Assembly (NCBI GenBank): GCA_018657625.1
Contig: JABHWU010000055.1
Span: 1-54,809, forward strand
Direction of reading: 5' to 3'
Origin: Deltaproteobacteria bacterium
Lineage (GTDB): Bacteria; SAR324; XYD2-FULL-50-16
Length of the DNA stretch: 54,809 nucleotides
Shown here: one piece after another, positions 33,880 through 42,858 of the stretch
How positions within the stretch are numbered: the first letter of the stretch is position 1
How the letters are laid out: each line of letters begins with the position of its first letter
The notes under the pieces: model-generated
The model's database searches: none
What the model was told of the DNA's origin: nothing
Seen by the model: only the letters and a program-made list of their open reading frames with translations
Made by a program: the position numbers and the translations under genes

Positions 33880-34190
33880 ATTTGTTATTTATAATAATCT
33901 ATTTTTTATTTGAGCAAACACATCTATTTCAGAATCTAAAGAATCTGACAAGTCTATGCCCTATAATCGGTGTAATTTCAAAAATAACCGTGGGAAAACT
34001 ATGAATTGCAATTTAGACTGATATTTGACACTATTGAGTACAAACATGACTTTTAATTTGTACTTAGTAAAAAAAGTACGTTATTTGCATATTTATGATA
34101 ATCCGGTTTTAATAAGTTTTAAAACAAAATGAGGAGACTAAGTTCCAAACCAACTTTTTTCTTTTTTTCTTAATTTTTGGAGGAGATAAC
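33880..34190. other. Divergent intergenic region
   Basis: About 310 bp. It holds promoters for the DUF4254 operon and the outer-membrane protein, and an excellent GGAGGAGA ribosome site before the latter. No repeat or RNA was recognised. Confidence 0.4.
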
Positions 34191-34748
34191 ATGGCAATTA
34201 AAAAAATAACGATAATAATCGCGGCATTGATGTTTTTAAGTGGAATTAGCAGCACACTTTATGCAGAATTTCTGTCATTAAGCGTTGGCGTACCCGTTCA
34301 ACATACATTTGATGATGCAAAAAATTCAAATGGAACAAAAATTGAGTCAGACGGTGTTAGTGGTTTACTGATACACGCCAGCATTCCTCTGTTTCCAGGT
34401 CTTGGATACGAAAGCTACGAAACAGGAATTAAAGATGACGATGCAAAATTAGTAACGGAAATGTATGATATTTTCTATCTGTTTCCGATTCCTGTTATTA
34501 ATTTTACAGCCGGTGTAGGAATGGGAAAAGCCAAAGTGGACTGTGATACTTGCGCTGATTATTTTAAAAGTGAGTTCGGAAACACTTCTCAATATTATCT
34601 ACAACTTGGTGTCCCGATACTGCCATTATTTGATATTCATTTAAGTTATCATGCCGTCACAACAAAAATTAAAGGTAAAAATTCAAGTTCGGACGACGTT
34701 GACTTCAGTGGTAATTTAATGGCGCTTGGTGTTCAATTCACGTTTTAA
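34191..34748 (+). CDS. Small outer-membrane beta-barrel protein (TIGR04219-like)
   Basis: 185 residues with a signal peptide (KKITIIIAALMFLSGISSTLYA). The mature part is beta-rich with alternating strands such as FLSLSVGVPVQHTF, GVGMGKAKVDCDTC, YYLQLGVPILPLFDIHLSYHA and a last strand ending in Phe (NLMALGVQFTF), the pattern of outer-membrane barrels. Eight strands are plausible. It resembles TIGR04219 family proteins. It has a GGAGGAGA ribosome site and a strong terminator, so it is likely monocistronic and well expressed. Confidence 0.75.
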   Translation: MAIKKITIIIAALMFLSGISSTLYAEFLSLSVGVPVQHTFDDAKNSNGTKIESDGVSGLLIHASIPLFPGLGYESYETGIKDDDAKLVTEMYDIFYLFPIPVINFTAGVGMGKAKVDCDTCADYFKSEFGNTSQYYLQLGVPILPLFDIHLSYHAVTTKIKGKNSSSDDVDFSGNLMALGVQFTF

Positions 34749-34762
34749 AAACCAAATAACAT

Positions 34763-34804
34763 GGTCAATAAACGATAAACTATTCCGTTTATTGACCTTT
34801 TAAT
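34763..34804 (+). terminator. Rho-independent terminator
   Basis: A perfect 12-bp stem GGTCAATAAACG (34,763-34,774) / CGTTTATTGACC (34,786-34,797) with an 11-nt loop, followed by TTTTAATATTTT. It ends the transcript of the outer-membrane protein. Confidence 0.88.
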
Positions 34805-34904
34805 ATTTTCTTTCCTTTCTTTACCTTGACGAACATTTACCCAGTTTCTAGTCTTCGGCTTTCAGTTTTATCAATTATCCTTAGATTAATTCCTCAAATA
34901 ACTT

Positions 34905-35996
34905 ATGATCCTGGGCATTGAAACTTCCTGTGATGATTCCGCTGTTGCCATTCTGGACATGCACGGAAATATCGTCGCCAATGAAATTTCCAGTCAGATT
35001 AATTTTCACGATAAATATGGTGGTGTTGTTCCGGAAATTGCCAGTCGTCAACATTTAATCAGTCTACCTATCTTAATTCGATATGTTTTTGAGAAATATC
35101 ACATCAATCCAAATCATCTGAAAGCCATTGCTGTCACCCATGCTCCCGGTTTAATCGGGTCTTTATTAGTGGGTGTTAGTTACGCCAAAAGCCTGGCCTG
35201 GGTTTATAATATCCCTTTGATTCCTGTGGATCATCTGGAAGGGCATTTACTGGCCCCTTTTTTAGATAATCCTGAATTAAAGTTCCCCTATCTGGGTTTA
35301 ATTGCCTCCGGTGGACATACCCACCTGGTACATGCCAGAAATTTATATGATTATATTCTGCTGGGTAAAACAATTGACGATGCCGTGGGAGAAGCCTTTG
35401 ATAAAGTAGCTAAAATGCTGGGTTTTCAATACCCCGGTGGCCCTGTTATTGACCAAATTGCATCTAGCCAACCAATCGCAGATATCAATTTCCCAATACC
35501 ATTAAAAGGTAAAAAAACGCTTAATTTCAGTTTCTCAGGCTTAAAAACAGCTGTTAGAAATGAAGCCATCACCAGAAAAGCCTATATCGAAAAAATGCAA
35601 CTGATTAATATAAATGCTTTTGAGGCTTTTGCTGATTCCGAACAGAAAAAAACAGTACAGAATATTTGCGCCAGTTTTCAAAAAGTAGTGAGTCAGATTA
35701 TTCTGGAACGATTTAAAAAAGCCCTTAAATTTATAAAGGTTGATCAAATAGCTGTGACGGGTGGCGTGGCGGCTAACACAGGTATACGAACAACATTGAC
35801 GGATTATGCCAGAAAAAGAAAAATTCAAGCCTTCTTCCCTTCCAGTAAAAATTGTACTGATAATGCAGCAATGATTGCTTATACCGGCCTTCAACATTTT
35901 AAAAACGGAATTAAATTTGATAGTGATTATTTTGCATTGAATGCGTCTCCTAAAAGCAGACTCAGCACATTAATTGTTCATGACGTTTTCAAATAA
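34905..35996 (+). CDS. tsaD: tRNA N6-threonylcarbamoyladenosine transferase TsaD
   Basis: Adds the threonylcarbamoyl group to A37 of ANN-decoding tRNAs together with TsaB and TsaE. 363 residues with the start MILGIETSCDDSAVAIL, the ATP/metal region AVTHAPGLIGSLLVGVSYAK, the metal ligands H-x3-H in DHLEGHLLAPF, GGHTHL, YPGGPVID and FSFSGLKTAV, then VAVTGGVAANTGIR (as TGGVAAN) and a Cys-Thr-Asp-Asn motif near the end. It is about 20-25 residues longer than usual because of extra sequence after FSGLKTAVRNE. It is universal and essential in most bacteria. Confidence 0.95.
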   Translation: MILGIETSCDDSAVAILDMHGNIVANEISSQINFHDKYGGVVPEIASRQHLISLPILIRYVFEKYHINPNHLKAIAVTHAPGLIGSLLVGVSYAKSLAWVYNIPLIPVDHLEGHLLAPFLDNPELKFPYLGLIASGGHTHLVHARNLYDYILLGKTIDDAVGEAFDKVAKMLGFQYPGGPVIDQIASSQPIADINFPIPLKGKKTLNFSFSGLKTAVRNEAITRKAYIEKMQLININAFEAFADSEQKKTVQNICASFQKVVSQIILERFKKALKFIKVDQIAVTGGVAANTGIRTTLTDYARKRKIQAFFPSSKNCTDNAAMIAYTGLQHFKNGIKFDSDYFALNASPKSRLSTLIVHDVFK

Positions 35997-36360
35997 ATAG
36001 TTCTATAGACGGGTGTTTTATCCATTATCAGGTATTTTGATCACTATGAAACGCATAAACATAAAAAGCCTCTTTATTTTAACCTTTTTCAGGGAAGAAT
36101 AAATAAAAAATTGGAAATTTCCGGTAAACACTGGAAATTATATTCCTGTTTGATAACTAAGGCATGATTAAGGCATGGAAAATAACCTGAACCCTAGTCT
36201 GTAAACAATGAAAAAAGCTCTATTAACTTTGATTTTTAGACAAATATTCAGGAATAATCCATTGACAAATGCTTTATCCACACGATAGCTTGAATAATTA
36301 AAGAATTGCAGATAATTGGTTACAACCAATTAAGATTGTTAACAAAAACATTAAGAAACT
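35997..36360. other. Intergenic region
   Basis: About 360 bp between tsaD and the SPOR/LysM gene. It is AT-rich, with no gene, repeat or strong hairpin recognised; it presumably holds the promoter of the next gene. Confidence 0.35.
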
Positions 36361-37605
36361 ATGGCTCAATTAACAAACCAATCCATTAAAAAAATTGCTA
36401 TCTGGGGAATTCCTCTAGTTGCCCTACTGGCGTTGATCATTTTATTAACCCTGGAGCTAACCAGCACGGATGAGGATGAGAATTACTCAGAATACAACGA
36501 AAATGAAGTAATACAATCCACCGACCCGGATAACACAGGCCAAATTGAAATTGAAAGCAATCAACAAAATATCATTTTCGAACAAGCCGATAGCTCAGAA
36601 GAAAGCGATGAAATTCCAGTTGAAGGACAAATCGTTATCGAACAAATTGTTCCACCCGATTCAATCGAAGGAATTGAAGCACCAACAGTTGGCAATGAAG
36701 AATTGTCTGATCCTGAAATGGAGAATTCATATATTGTTGAAGAGGGTGATAATTTATGGAAGATTGCTAAAAAGAAAAATGTTTTAGACGATGCCTGGAA
36801 ATGGAAAACTATTTTAATTCAAAATAGAGATAAGATCAATTACACGATCGTGTCAGAAGAAACCGGGCAGTGGAAAGTTATGGTTGATGCCGGTAAGCGA
36901 TTGGTAGTTAAAGCAGAAGAAGGCGAAAAAAATAAGACCAGTTTCAAAAAAAGGCGAAAAAAACGTTACGCATTACAACTACTTTCATTAAATGTTAGTC
37001 AGCTAGAACTAGCAATCGATATTGTGAAATTCCTGATTAAAGATGGATATTACGCCTATTTATATCGTACCAGGGAAAAAATCAGGAGTCAGAGTACCGG
37101 TAATTTACAATATTTTTATCGTATCCGTGTCGGATTTTACGAGACCAGCAATGAAGGTAAGAAAATTGGAGCGGAAATCGTTGAACGCTACGCCAATAAA
37201 AGACTGTTTTCACACGATTACTGGACAGTTCTTCCCAGTTATAGCGAACTTAACGGAGAATTGATTGATTTCGGTATCCAACGTAATAAGCCATTTATCA
37301 TCCAACTTTCCAAACGTGATAATCGAACGGATGCTATCAATGACTTGAGTCAGTTAACATCTTTAGTAGACTTTAGCTATATCTCACAAAAGAAAGTTAA
37401 AGAAGGCGGTTTCCTTTATCGCATCAGAGCCGGCTTTTATGAAACGAGGGAAGAAGCTCAAAAAGCATTCACCAACATCCAATCCCAAACACAGGGACTG
37501 TTTCCCGAAGCCAGAATTTTTGAAATTCACCATGTGATGGAATCGGCCCCAGGTCAGTCCACCGGTGAAACCAAAATCAGTAAAGTCAAAGAAAAGGCTC
37601 AGTAA
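36361..37605 (+). CDS. Membrane-anchored LysM and double SPOR-domain protein
   Basis: 414 residues. A membrane segment at about 13-29 (ISIWGIPLVALLALIILL-like) is followed by an acidic, low-complexity spacer. A LysM motif begins at residue 124 (YIVEEGDNLWKIAKK), binding peptidoglycan, followed by two SPOR domains: one at about 202-290 (RYALQLLSLNVS ... YRIRVGFYET) and one at about 310-395 (FIIQLSKRDN ... YRIRAGFYETREEAQKAF). The repeated YRIRxGFYET marks SPOR. SPOR domains bind denuded glycan at the division septum, so a role at the cell-division site or in the envelope is likely. Confidence 0.88.
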   Translation: MAQLTNQSIKKIAIWGIPLVALLALIILLTLELTSTDEDENYSEYNENEVIQSTDPDNTGQIEIESNQQNIIFEQADSSEESDEIPVEGQIVIEQIVPPDSIEGIEAPTVGNEELSDPEMENSYIVEEGDNLWKIAKKKNVLDDAWKWKTILIQNRDKINYTIVSEETGQWKVMVDAGKRLVVKAEEGEKNKTSFKKRRKKRYALQLLSLNVSQLELAIDIVKFLIKDGYYAYLYRTREKIRSQSTGNLQYFYRIRVGFYETSNEGKKIGAEIVERYANKRLFSHDYWTVLPSYSELNGELIDFGIQRNKPFIIQLSKRDNRTDAINDLSQLTSLVDFSYISQKKVKEGGFLYRIRAGFYETREEAQKAFTNIQSQTQGLFPEARIFEIHHVMESAPGQSTGETKISKVKEKAQ

Positions 37606-37612
37606 GTAACAT

Positions 37613-37653
37613 CAAAAAACTCCCTGCTCCGTTAAAACATGGAATAGGGAGTT
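37613..37653 (-). terminator. Rho-independent terminator for the ACT/paaK transcript
   Basis: Read on the minus strand: an 8-bp stem AACTCCCT (37,653-37,646) / AGGGAGTT, then a T6 tract (complement of 37,614-37,619). It lies just after the ACT gene stop and between convergent genes. Confidence 0.75.
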
Positions 37654-37671
37654 CCTACATCAATTCAGTTT

Positions 37672-38103
37672 CTATTTCCCATAGACAGTCTCATCATCCA
37701 ATGGAGCTAAACCTAATTTTTTTAATTTTTCTCTGGCTTGTTCAGTATCTGCTGAATCCAAAATTAAAAAAGCTTCCCCACCCGCTTTCAAAATCCTACT
37801 ATAAGCATTTGTGAAATTGACACCGGCAGCCTCAACTTTGCCCAACAAATTATCCAACCCACCCGGATGATCATCCATTTCAAGTGCAATTACTTCACGC
37901 AAAGCTACAGAAAAATTTTGCGAATTTAGAACCTGATGGGCTTTATCCGGAAAATCAACGATTAAGTTCAAAACACCCCAATCATTAGAAGTGTGAGTGA
38001 GATTCATGGTCCGGATATTTATTTGATTTTCAGCCAGGAGTGTCGTGATTTTTCTTAAATGGCCAATCTTATTTTCCAGAAAAATAGATACCTGATACGC
38101 CAT
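37672..38103 (-). CDS. ACT-domain protein
   Basis: 143 residues with two ACT-like halves: YQVSIFLENKIGHLRKITTLLAENQINIRTMNL and, further on, a second domain (VNFTNAYSRILKAGGEAFLILDSADTEQARE). ACT domains bind amino acids and regulate enzymes. Proteins of this type are commonly encoded directly after phenylacetate-CoA ligase homologues, as here (29-nt gap). It is probably a regulatory partner, but direct function is unproved. Confidence 0.85.
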   Translation of the reverse strand: MAYQVSIFLENKIGHLRKITTLLAENQINIRTMNLTHTSNDWGVLNLIVDFPDKAHQVLNSQNFSVALREVIALEMDDHPGGLDNLLGKVEAAGVNFTNAYSRILKAGGEAFLILDSADTEQAREKLKKLGLAPLDDETVYGK

Positions 38104-38132
38104 ATTCCACCTCTATTATTAAATAGCTATAG

Positions 38133-39434
38133 TTAATTTAAATTCCTTAAATCCTGAACACGAACGGCCTTACCTTCAGATACCGGTAATGAACCGGCTT
38201 CTACCATCCTAATAATCGGTTTTACCAGGACTTCATTTCGAATACCATGTTCTATCTGTTTTTTCAAACCATCCAATCTGGCAATATCTCCTCGAAACCA
38301 ATTACTTAGTACCTCTACTTCGATAATCATTTCAGAATTATCATTAATGGTCTCCAGTTTAATCATATAATTGTTAGCTACTTCCGGTATCTGTAACAAC
38401 ACTGCTTCGACTTGCATTGGAAATACATTACATCCTTTTACAATAAACATATCATCCGTTCTGCCGGTAATACGATCAATTCGTTTATGGGTTCTACCAC
38501 AATCGCATTTCCCTGGAATAATACGCGTCAAATCCCGGGTTCGGAACCGTAATATAGGGACGGCATGACGGTCTAATGTTGTCATCACCAGTTCACCTAT
38601 CTCTCCATCAGGCACTGGTTCCAAAGTTTTTGGATCTATAATCTCAACAATGTATGCATCTTCCCAGATATGTAATCCACTTTGACATTCGCACTCAAAA
38701 GCAACCCCTGGACCGTTCATCTCGGTTAAACCATAAGAATTATAGGCTTTAATGCCAAACATTTCCTGAATTCGAACTCGTTGTTCTTCTGTATACGGTT
38801 CAGCTCCGATCATCATTTTTTTTAATTTTAAATCTTTCCGTGCATCCATCCCTTTGGCAACAATAAATTCATGCAAACGGTTTAAATAGCTGGGAATCGC
38901 GTGTATCGCTGTGGTACCATAATCCTGCATTAGTTTTATTTGTCTGGCGGTATTTCCGGCACCGGCCGGAATACTCAAACACCCTAAGGTTTCACAGCCA
39001 TATTGAAAACCTAAACCACCAGTAAACAAACCATAGCCACAAATATTCTGGAACACGTCCGTATCCCTGACACCTGCTGCAAAAAGTGATCTAGCCATTA
39101 AATTTGACCAGGAATCGATGTCATGTCGGGTATGAAAAACCACGATAGGGTTTCCAGTAGTACCACTGGAACAATGAAGCCTGATCACCTCCTTTTGATC
39201 TATGGTTAACAATCCATAAGGGACATTATCCCGTAAATCCTGTTTTGTGGTAAAGGGTAGGTTTTTTATTTCACTAGAACGTTTAATTTTTTTAGGGTCA
39301 ACCTGATACTCCTCGAAAATTTTTTTATAAAAAGGGGCTTGAACCGCCTGATTTAAAGTACGCGCTAATCTTTCCGACTGTAATACCTGTAACTGGTCTT
39401 TTTCCAGCGTTTCAATATTTCTTTCCCAAAACAT
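38133..39434 (-). CDS. paaK: Phenylacetate-CoA ligase family protein
   Basis: 433 residues of the AMP-forming acyl-CoA ligase family. The phosphate-binding loop is LHCSSGTTGNPIV, the AMP motif is NSYGLTEMNGPG, and the hinge region is RTRDLTRIIPGKCDCGRTHKRIDRITGRTDD, with the CDCGR motif of the PaaK group. It activates an aromatic or related acid as CoA thioester. It forms a two-gene operon with the ACT protein. In anaerobes such pairs accompany amino-acid degradation to aryl acids, but the true substrate here is unknown. Confidence 0.88.
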   Translation of the reverse strand: MFWERNIETLEKDQLQVLQSERLARTLNQAVQAPFYKKIFEEYQVDPKKIKRSSEIKNLPFTTKQDLRDNVPYGLLTIDQKEVIRLHCSSGTTGNPIVVFHTRHDIDSWSNLMARSLFAAGVRDTDVFQNICGYGLFTGGLGFQYGCETLGCLSIPAGAGNTARQIKLMQDYGTTAIHAIPSYLNRLHEFIVAKGMDARKDLKLKKMMIGAEPYTEEQRVRIQEMFGIKAYNSYGLTEMNGPGVAFECECQSGLHIWEDAYIVEIIDPKTLEPVPDGEIGELVMTTLDRHAVPILRFRTRDLTRIIPGKCDCGRTHKRIDRITGRTDDMFIVKGCNVFPMQVEAVLLQIPEVANNYMIKLETINDNSEMIIEVEVLSNWFRGDIARLDGLKKQIEHGIRNEVLVKPIIRMVEAGSLPVSEGKAVRVQDLRNLN

Positions 39435-39783
39435 GATTTATCTCTGGTTAGTTTTGTAACAATTTTCTATGAGTAGCTTGGAGAAGTTTAATAAATCTTC
39501 ATAAAACAACTTTATTAAAATACTTACTATCTATAATAAAGAATATGAAGAGATAAAATATTAAGTGACTTGAGGTCATTTTTAGAATAAAGAATTAGAA
39601 AGTATCCACCAGTTTGTCAAGTAGCTAATTTCAACCTCTTTACCCATCTCCCTACCGAAAATATTGACACAATTTAATCATATATCCACGCTTAAATGAT
39701 TAACAGTAGTCATTCTATTATTGATGCTGTCTGCTGTTAACGAACTTGAATTTATTGCATATGATTACAGTGTATTACAGAAA

Positions 39784-39855
39784 CTGTAGGTCGGATCAAG
39801 CGAAGCGGATCCGGCGTTGTTTCAGCGTGGGCAAAAAAAACTGCCCACCCTACAG
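39784..39855. repeat. R4 hairpin repeat, complete copy
   Basis: Outer arms CTGTAGG (39,784-39,790) and CCTACAG (39,849-39,855), inner arms GTGGGC (39,827-39,832) and GCCCAC (39,843-39,848) around an A-run. A partial copy lies at 14,540. The rest of 39,435-39,950 shows no gene. Confidence 0.7.
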
Positions 39856-39950
39856 ATTCAGACAAGTTCATTGCAAACATCTTACCGGGCACCGGTTTGG
39901 GTAACTGTAAATGAACTTGAATTTTGTGCCTTTAAAATCAAACTGTTACT

Positions 39951-39999
39951 AATTGTCATCTCGACGAAGTATGAGGAGAGATCTATCGAGATGACAATT
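39951..39999. repeat. R2-type 14-bp inverted repeat touching the pepP stop codon
   Basis: Perfect arms AATTGTCATCTCGA (39,951-39,964) and TCGAGATGACAATT (39,986-39,999), with a 21-nt loop containing AGGAGAGATCT. It matches the ends of R2 copies (TCATCTCG / CGAGATGA). Its right arm ends on the stop codon of the minus-strand gene and could act as a transcript-end hairpin. Confidence 0.75.
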
Positions 40000-41387
40000 T
40001 ATTGCATCAAAGCTAACTCAATTTCAGTGACTGTTTTTGGGATTTGATCACTTAAATTCCGACAACCAGATTCCGAAATTAAAACATCATCTTCAATTCT
40101 AATTCCACCAAACCCGATTAAAGGAATGACCTTATCATAGTTAATAAATTCCTTAAATTTATTCTGTGACTGCCATTGCCGGATTAATTCCGGAATAAAA
40201 TAAATTCCGGGTTCAACTGTCTGAACCATATTTTCTTCCATTCTTTTGCCAAATCGTAAATTTGATAAACCAAATTGTTCGCTACGCAGAATTTCCTGAT
40301 CATACCCCACTAAGTTTTCTCCCATACTTTCCAGATCATGAACATCCAGTCCCAAAGGATGTCCCAAACCATGAGGAAAAAAAAGTGCATGAGCTCCCTG
40401 GGATACAGCTTCTTCCGGGTCTCCTGCCATTAATCCTAATTCTTTCAAACCCCTGGTTATTAGAGTGGCCGCCTGTAAATGAGCATCCCGGAATAAGATC
40501 CCAGGTTTCAGCGTAGCTATGGTTGTTTTATTGGCATTCAAAACAATTTGATAGATCTCTTTTTGAAGCATCGTAAATTTCCCTGAAACTGGAAATGATC
40601 GGGTAACATCACTTGAATAATGTAAATTAGATTCAACGCCTCCATCCATGACCACTAAATCACCGGATTTCATTTTTAAATGATGGAGATGGCCGTGTAA
40701 TCGTTCACCACGCACTGAAAAGATAAAGGGACAAGCAAGATTACAATTTTTACTGAATACAAAACCTTCTGCCCTGCCGATGATTTCAAATTCATACTTC
40801 CCTGGTATTGTGGTTGACATGGCTAAAGAAAACATTTGTGCAGTGATGTCCATGGCCGACTCTATCTGAGAAATCTCAATATCAGCTTTAATCAATCTTT
40901 GCCTAATAATAGCTTGCGTAAGTGTTATTGAAAAACGCTGGTTAACGACTTCATAAGGTAATCCGGTTAATTGTCCGGTTTTTAAAATATTATCGGATCG
41001 AAATTGAGGTAAATAATGCACCTCCCTTTTTTTTAGAGTCGCTTTATCAATGAAAGCTTTTAGATTCTTTGAGGGTTGTGTCTCATTCACACCACAATTT
41101 ATGGCTTGCTCCTCTAAACTCAGTTGCGGACCCATCCAAATAGTATCGTTGGTGGTATAGTCAATTCCAAATATAATTTCAGTATCATTCTCGATATCAA
41201 TAACTGCTGCCAGACCAGGTGTATCAAGTCCCCAATAATATAAAAAAGTACTATCTTGCCTGAAGGGATAACAATTATCCGCAAAATTAATTGGGCTTTC
41301 ATTATTTCCTAAAAAAAGAATAACGCCTGATTGAAGCTGGTTTTTTAATAGTTTTCTTCGATCAAGGTAAATCTGAGGTAAAAACAT
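39999..41387 (-). CDS. pepP: M24-family Xaa-Pro aminopeptidase
   Basis: 462 residues. It cleaves an N-terminal residue preceding proline, using two metal ions. The metal ligands are Asp in MDGGVESNLHYSSDVTRSFP (two Asp), His in HGLGHPLGLDVHD, Glu in VEPGIYF and Glu in GGIRIEDDV, the complete M24 set. The N-terminal aminopeptidase P domain (about 1-150) is present. Length is normal. The stop codon is the right end of an R2 inverted repeat, so the extreme C-terminus could have been altered by repeat insertion. It is probably single-gene. Confidence 0.9.
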   Translation of the reverse strand: MFLPQIYLDRRKLLKNQLQSGVILFLGNNESPINFADNCYPFRQDSTFLYYWGLDTPGLAAVIDIENDTEIIFGIDYTTNDTIWMGPQLSLEEQAINCGVNETQPSKNLKAFIDKATLKKREVHYLPQFRSDNILKTGQLTGLPYEVVNQRFSITLTQAIIRQRLIKADIEISQIESAMDITAQMFSLAMSTTIPGKYEFEIIGRAEGFVFSKNCNLACPFIFSVRGERLHGHLHHLKMKSGDLVVMDGGVESNLHYSSDVTRSFPVSGKFTMLQKEIYQIVLNANKTTIATLKPGILFRDAHLQAATLITRGLKELGLMAGDPEEAVSQGAHALFFPHGLGHPLGLDVHDLESMGENLVGYDQEILRSEQFGLSNLRFGKRMEENMVQTVEPGIYFIPELIRQWQSQNKFKEFINYDKVIPLIGFGGIRIEDDVLISESGCRNLSDQIPKTVTEIELALMQ

Positions 41388-41549
41388 ATAGTATCCTTTT
41401 TTAATGATTCAATTAACTTACTATATTCTCATGTTATTTCTTTCAAAAACAGACAAATATTTCAATGTCTATTAAACTACCAAAATTGTGAAAATATCCA
41501 TGATTATAGCAAACGTCAGTGTTATTGAAATAATCTTGGTTGATTGAAT

Positions 41550-41597
41550 AGACCTCTCATTCTGGCCAGAGTATCGCAGTTCAGTGTTCGTGATGTG
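41550..41597. repeat. R2 repeat, right-half fragment
   Basis: GACCTCTCATTCTGGCC then AGAGTATCGCAGTTCAGTG matches the right half of the R2 copies. The left half is absent or diverged. Nothing else is recognised between 41,388 and 41,648. Confidence 0.65.
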
Positions 41598-41648
41598 TCC
41601 GGATCAATTTGCTTGCTAGCCCGGGTTTGGTATGAATGTAATTGAGCC

Positions 41649-42611
41649 TTAACCGGTAACTGAGTCCAATAAAACGGAAATATGGGATTCAATGAGTTCC
41701 GGCATGACTTTCAGGTTATACCCACCTTCCAAAAGACTCAGCAACTTCCCCTGGCAAAAGCGTTCTGCAATGTCGCAAAGCGCTTTTGTATATAAAACAA
41801 AAGATTTATTAGTAACTTCAATACTCGCCAATGGATCCTGGTAATGGGCATCAAAACCTGCCGAAATCAGTACAAATTCAGGTTTAAAAGATTCCCAGGC
41901 CGGCATAAAAACATTTTCCAGTACTTCTGCATACACTGTATCTCCTACTCCGGCGTTCATCGCCATATTCAAGGTATAGCCGATACCAGCACCTATTCCC
42001 TTTTCCGATTGATACCCAGTACCGGGAAAACAAGTTTGTGGGGACTCGTGAATACTGCAATAGTAGACATCAGATCGACTTTCAAAAAAATGCTGTGTTC
42101 CATTTCCATGATGAACATCAAAATCCATAATCAGAATGCGTTTATAATCCTGATGTTGAATTAAATATTCCGCACAAATGGCAATATTATTGAAATAGCA
42201 AAATCCCATGGCCTGTTTCTGCTCAGCATGATGACCGGGAGGTCGGATCAGTCCGAAACCATTACTTATCTCTCCATCAAGGAGGTGATCTACTAGTGAT
42301 AGCGCACCGCCAGCTGCATTTTGAGCAACCTTAAACGTTTCAGCTGAAACAGTACAATCCGGAGAATAAACATAATCAACACCACTGGTAATTTTTCTTT
42401 CCAGTTCAGATATGTAATCTGAATCATGCACCAATTCAATCAAACCAGGTTTAGGCATTTTAGCAGGAATTATTTTGAGTTGACCCCAAATAGAGCTGGA
42501 TTGCAGTTTTTCTAGTGTTGCCGTCAATCGTTCTGGCTTTTCAGGATGCAGACCTGTTTGGTGTTGTAAATAAATCGGATCGGTTAATAGCCCTGTTGTT
42601 TTTTTTATCAT
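41649..42611 (-). CDS. Histone-deacetylase-superfamily hydrolase
   Basis: 320 residues of the arginase/HDAC fold (AcuC/acetylpolyamine amidohydrolase type). Catalytic HH is in RPPGHHAEQ, metal ligands are in MDFDVHHGNGTQ and SAGFDAHYQDP, and GFCYFNNIAI and the C-terminal LEGGYNL are typical. It removes acyl groups from amines such as acetylpolyamines or protein lysines. A single gene between R2 repeats, and its targets in this organism are unknown. Confidence 0.92.
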   Translation of the reverse strand: MIKKTTGLLTDPIYLQHQTGLHPEKPERLTATLEKLQSSSIWGQLKIIPAKMPKPGLIELVHDSDYISELERKITSGVDYVYSPDCTVSAETFKVAQNAAGGALSLVDHLLDGEISNGFGLIRPPGHHAEQKQAMGFCYFNNIAICAEYLIQHQDYKRILIMDFDVHHGNGTQHFFESRSDVYYCSIHESPQTCFPGTGYQSEKGIGAGIGYTLNMAMNAGVGDTVYAEVLENVFMPAWESFKPEFVLISAGFDAHYQDPLASIEVTNKSFVLYTKALCDIAERFCQGKLLSLLEGGYNLKVMPELIESHISVLLDSVTG

Positions 42612-42728
42612 TGTTTCACTTCAATTAGTGTTAATTAAAAAACCATGACTGTGCTTCGGCAAAAATCATCAATGAACTACCCCGCCGCAAGCGGACAGGT
42701 ATCCACATTAACTGTAGGATGGCTGCAT

Positions 42729-42815
42729 GTCATTTCGACCGCGGGGAGAAATCTTTCTTTTAGGACAAGATTTCTCATTCTCGCCAGAGTATCGCAATTC
42801 AGTCTTCGAGATGAC
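42729..42815. repeat. R2 repeat, full copy
   Basis: GTCATTTCGACCGCGGGGAG, AAATCTTTC, GATTTCTCATTCTCGCC, AGAGTATCGCAATTCAGTC and TTCGAGATGAC. The ends pair as GTCATxTCGA / TCGAGATGAC. It lies in the 247-bp gap between the HDAC-like and amidohydrolase genes. Confidence 0.75.
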
Positions 42816-42858
42816 ATAACACCCCAAGGGGCGGAGTATTATACCCACAGCTGCGCAA

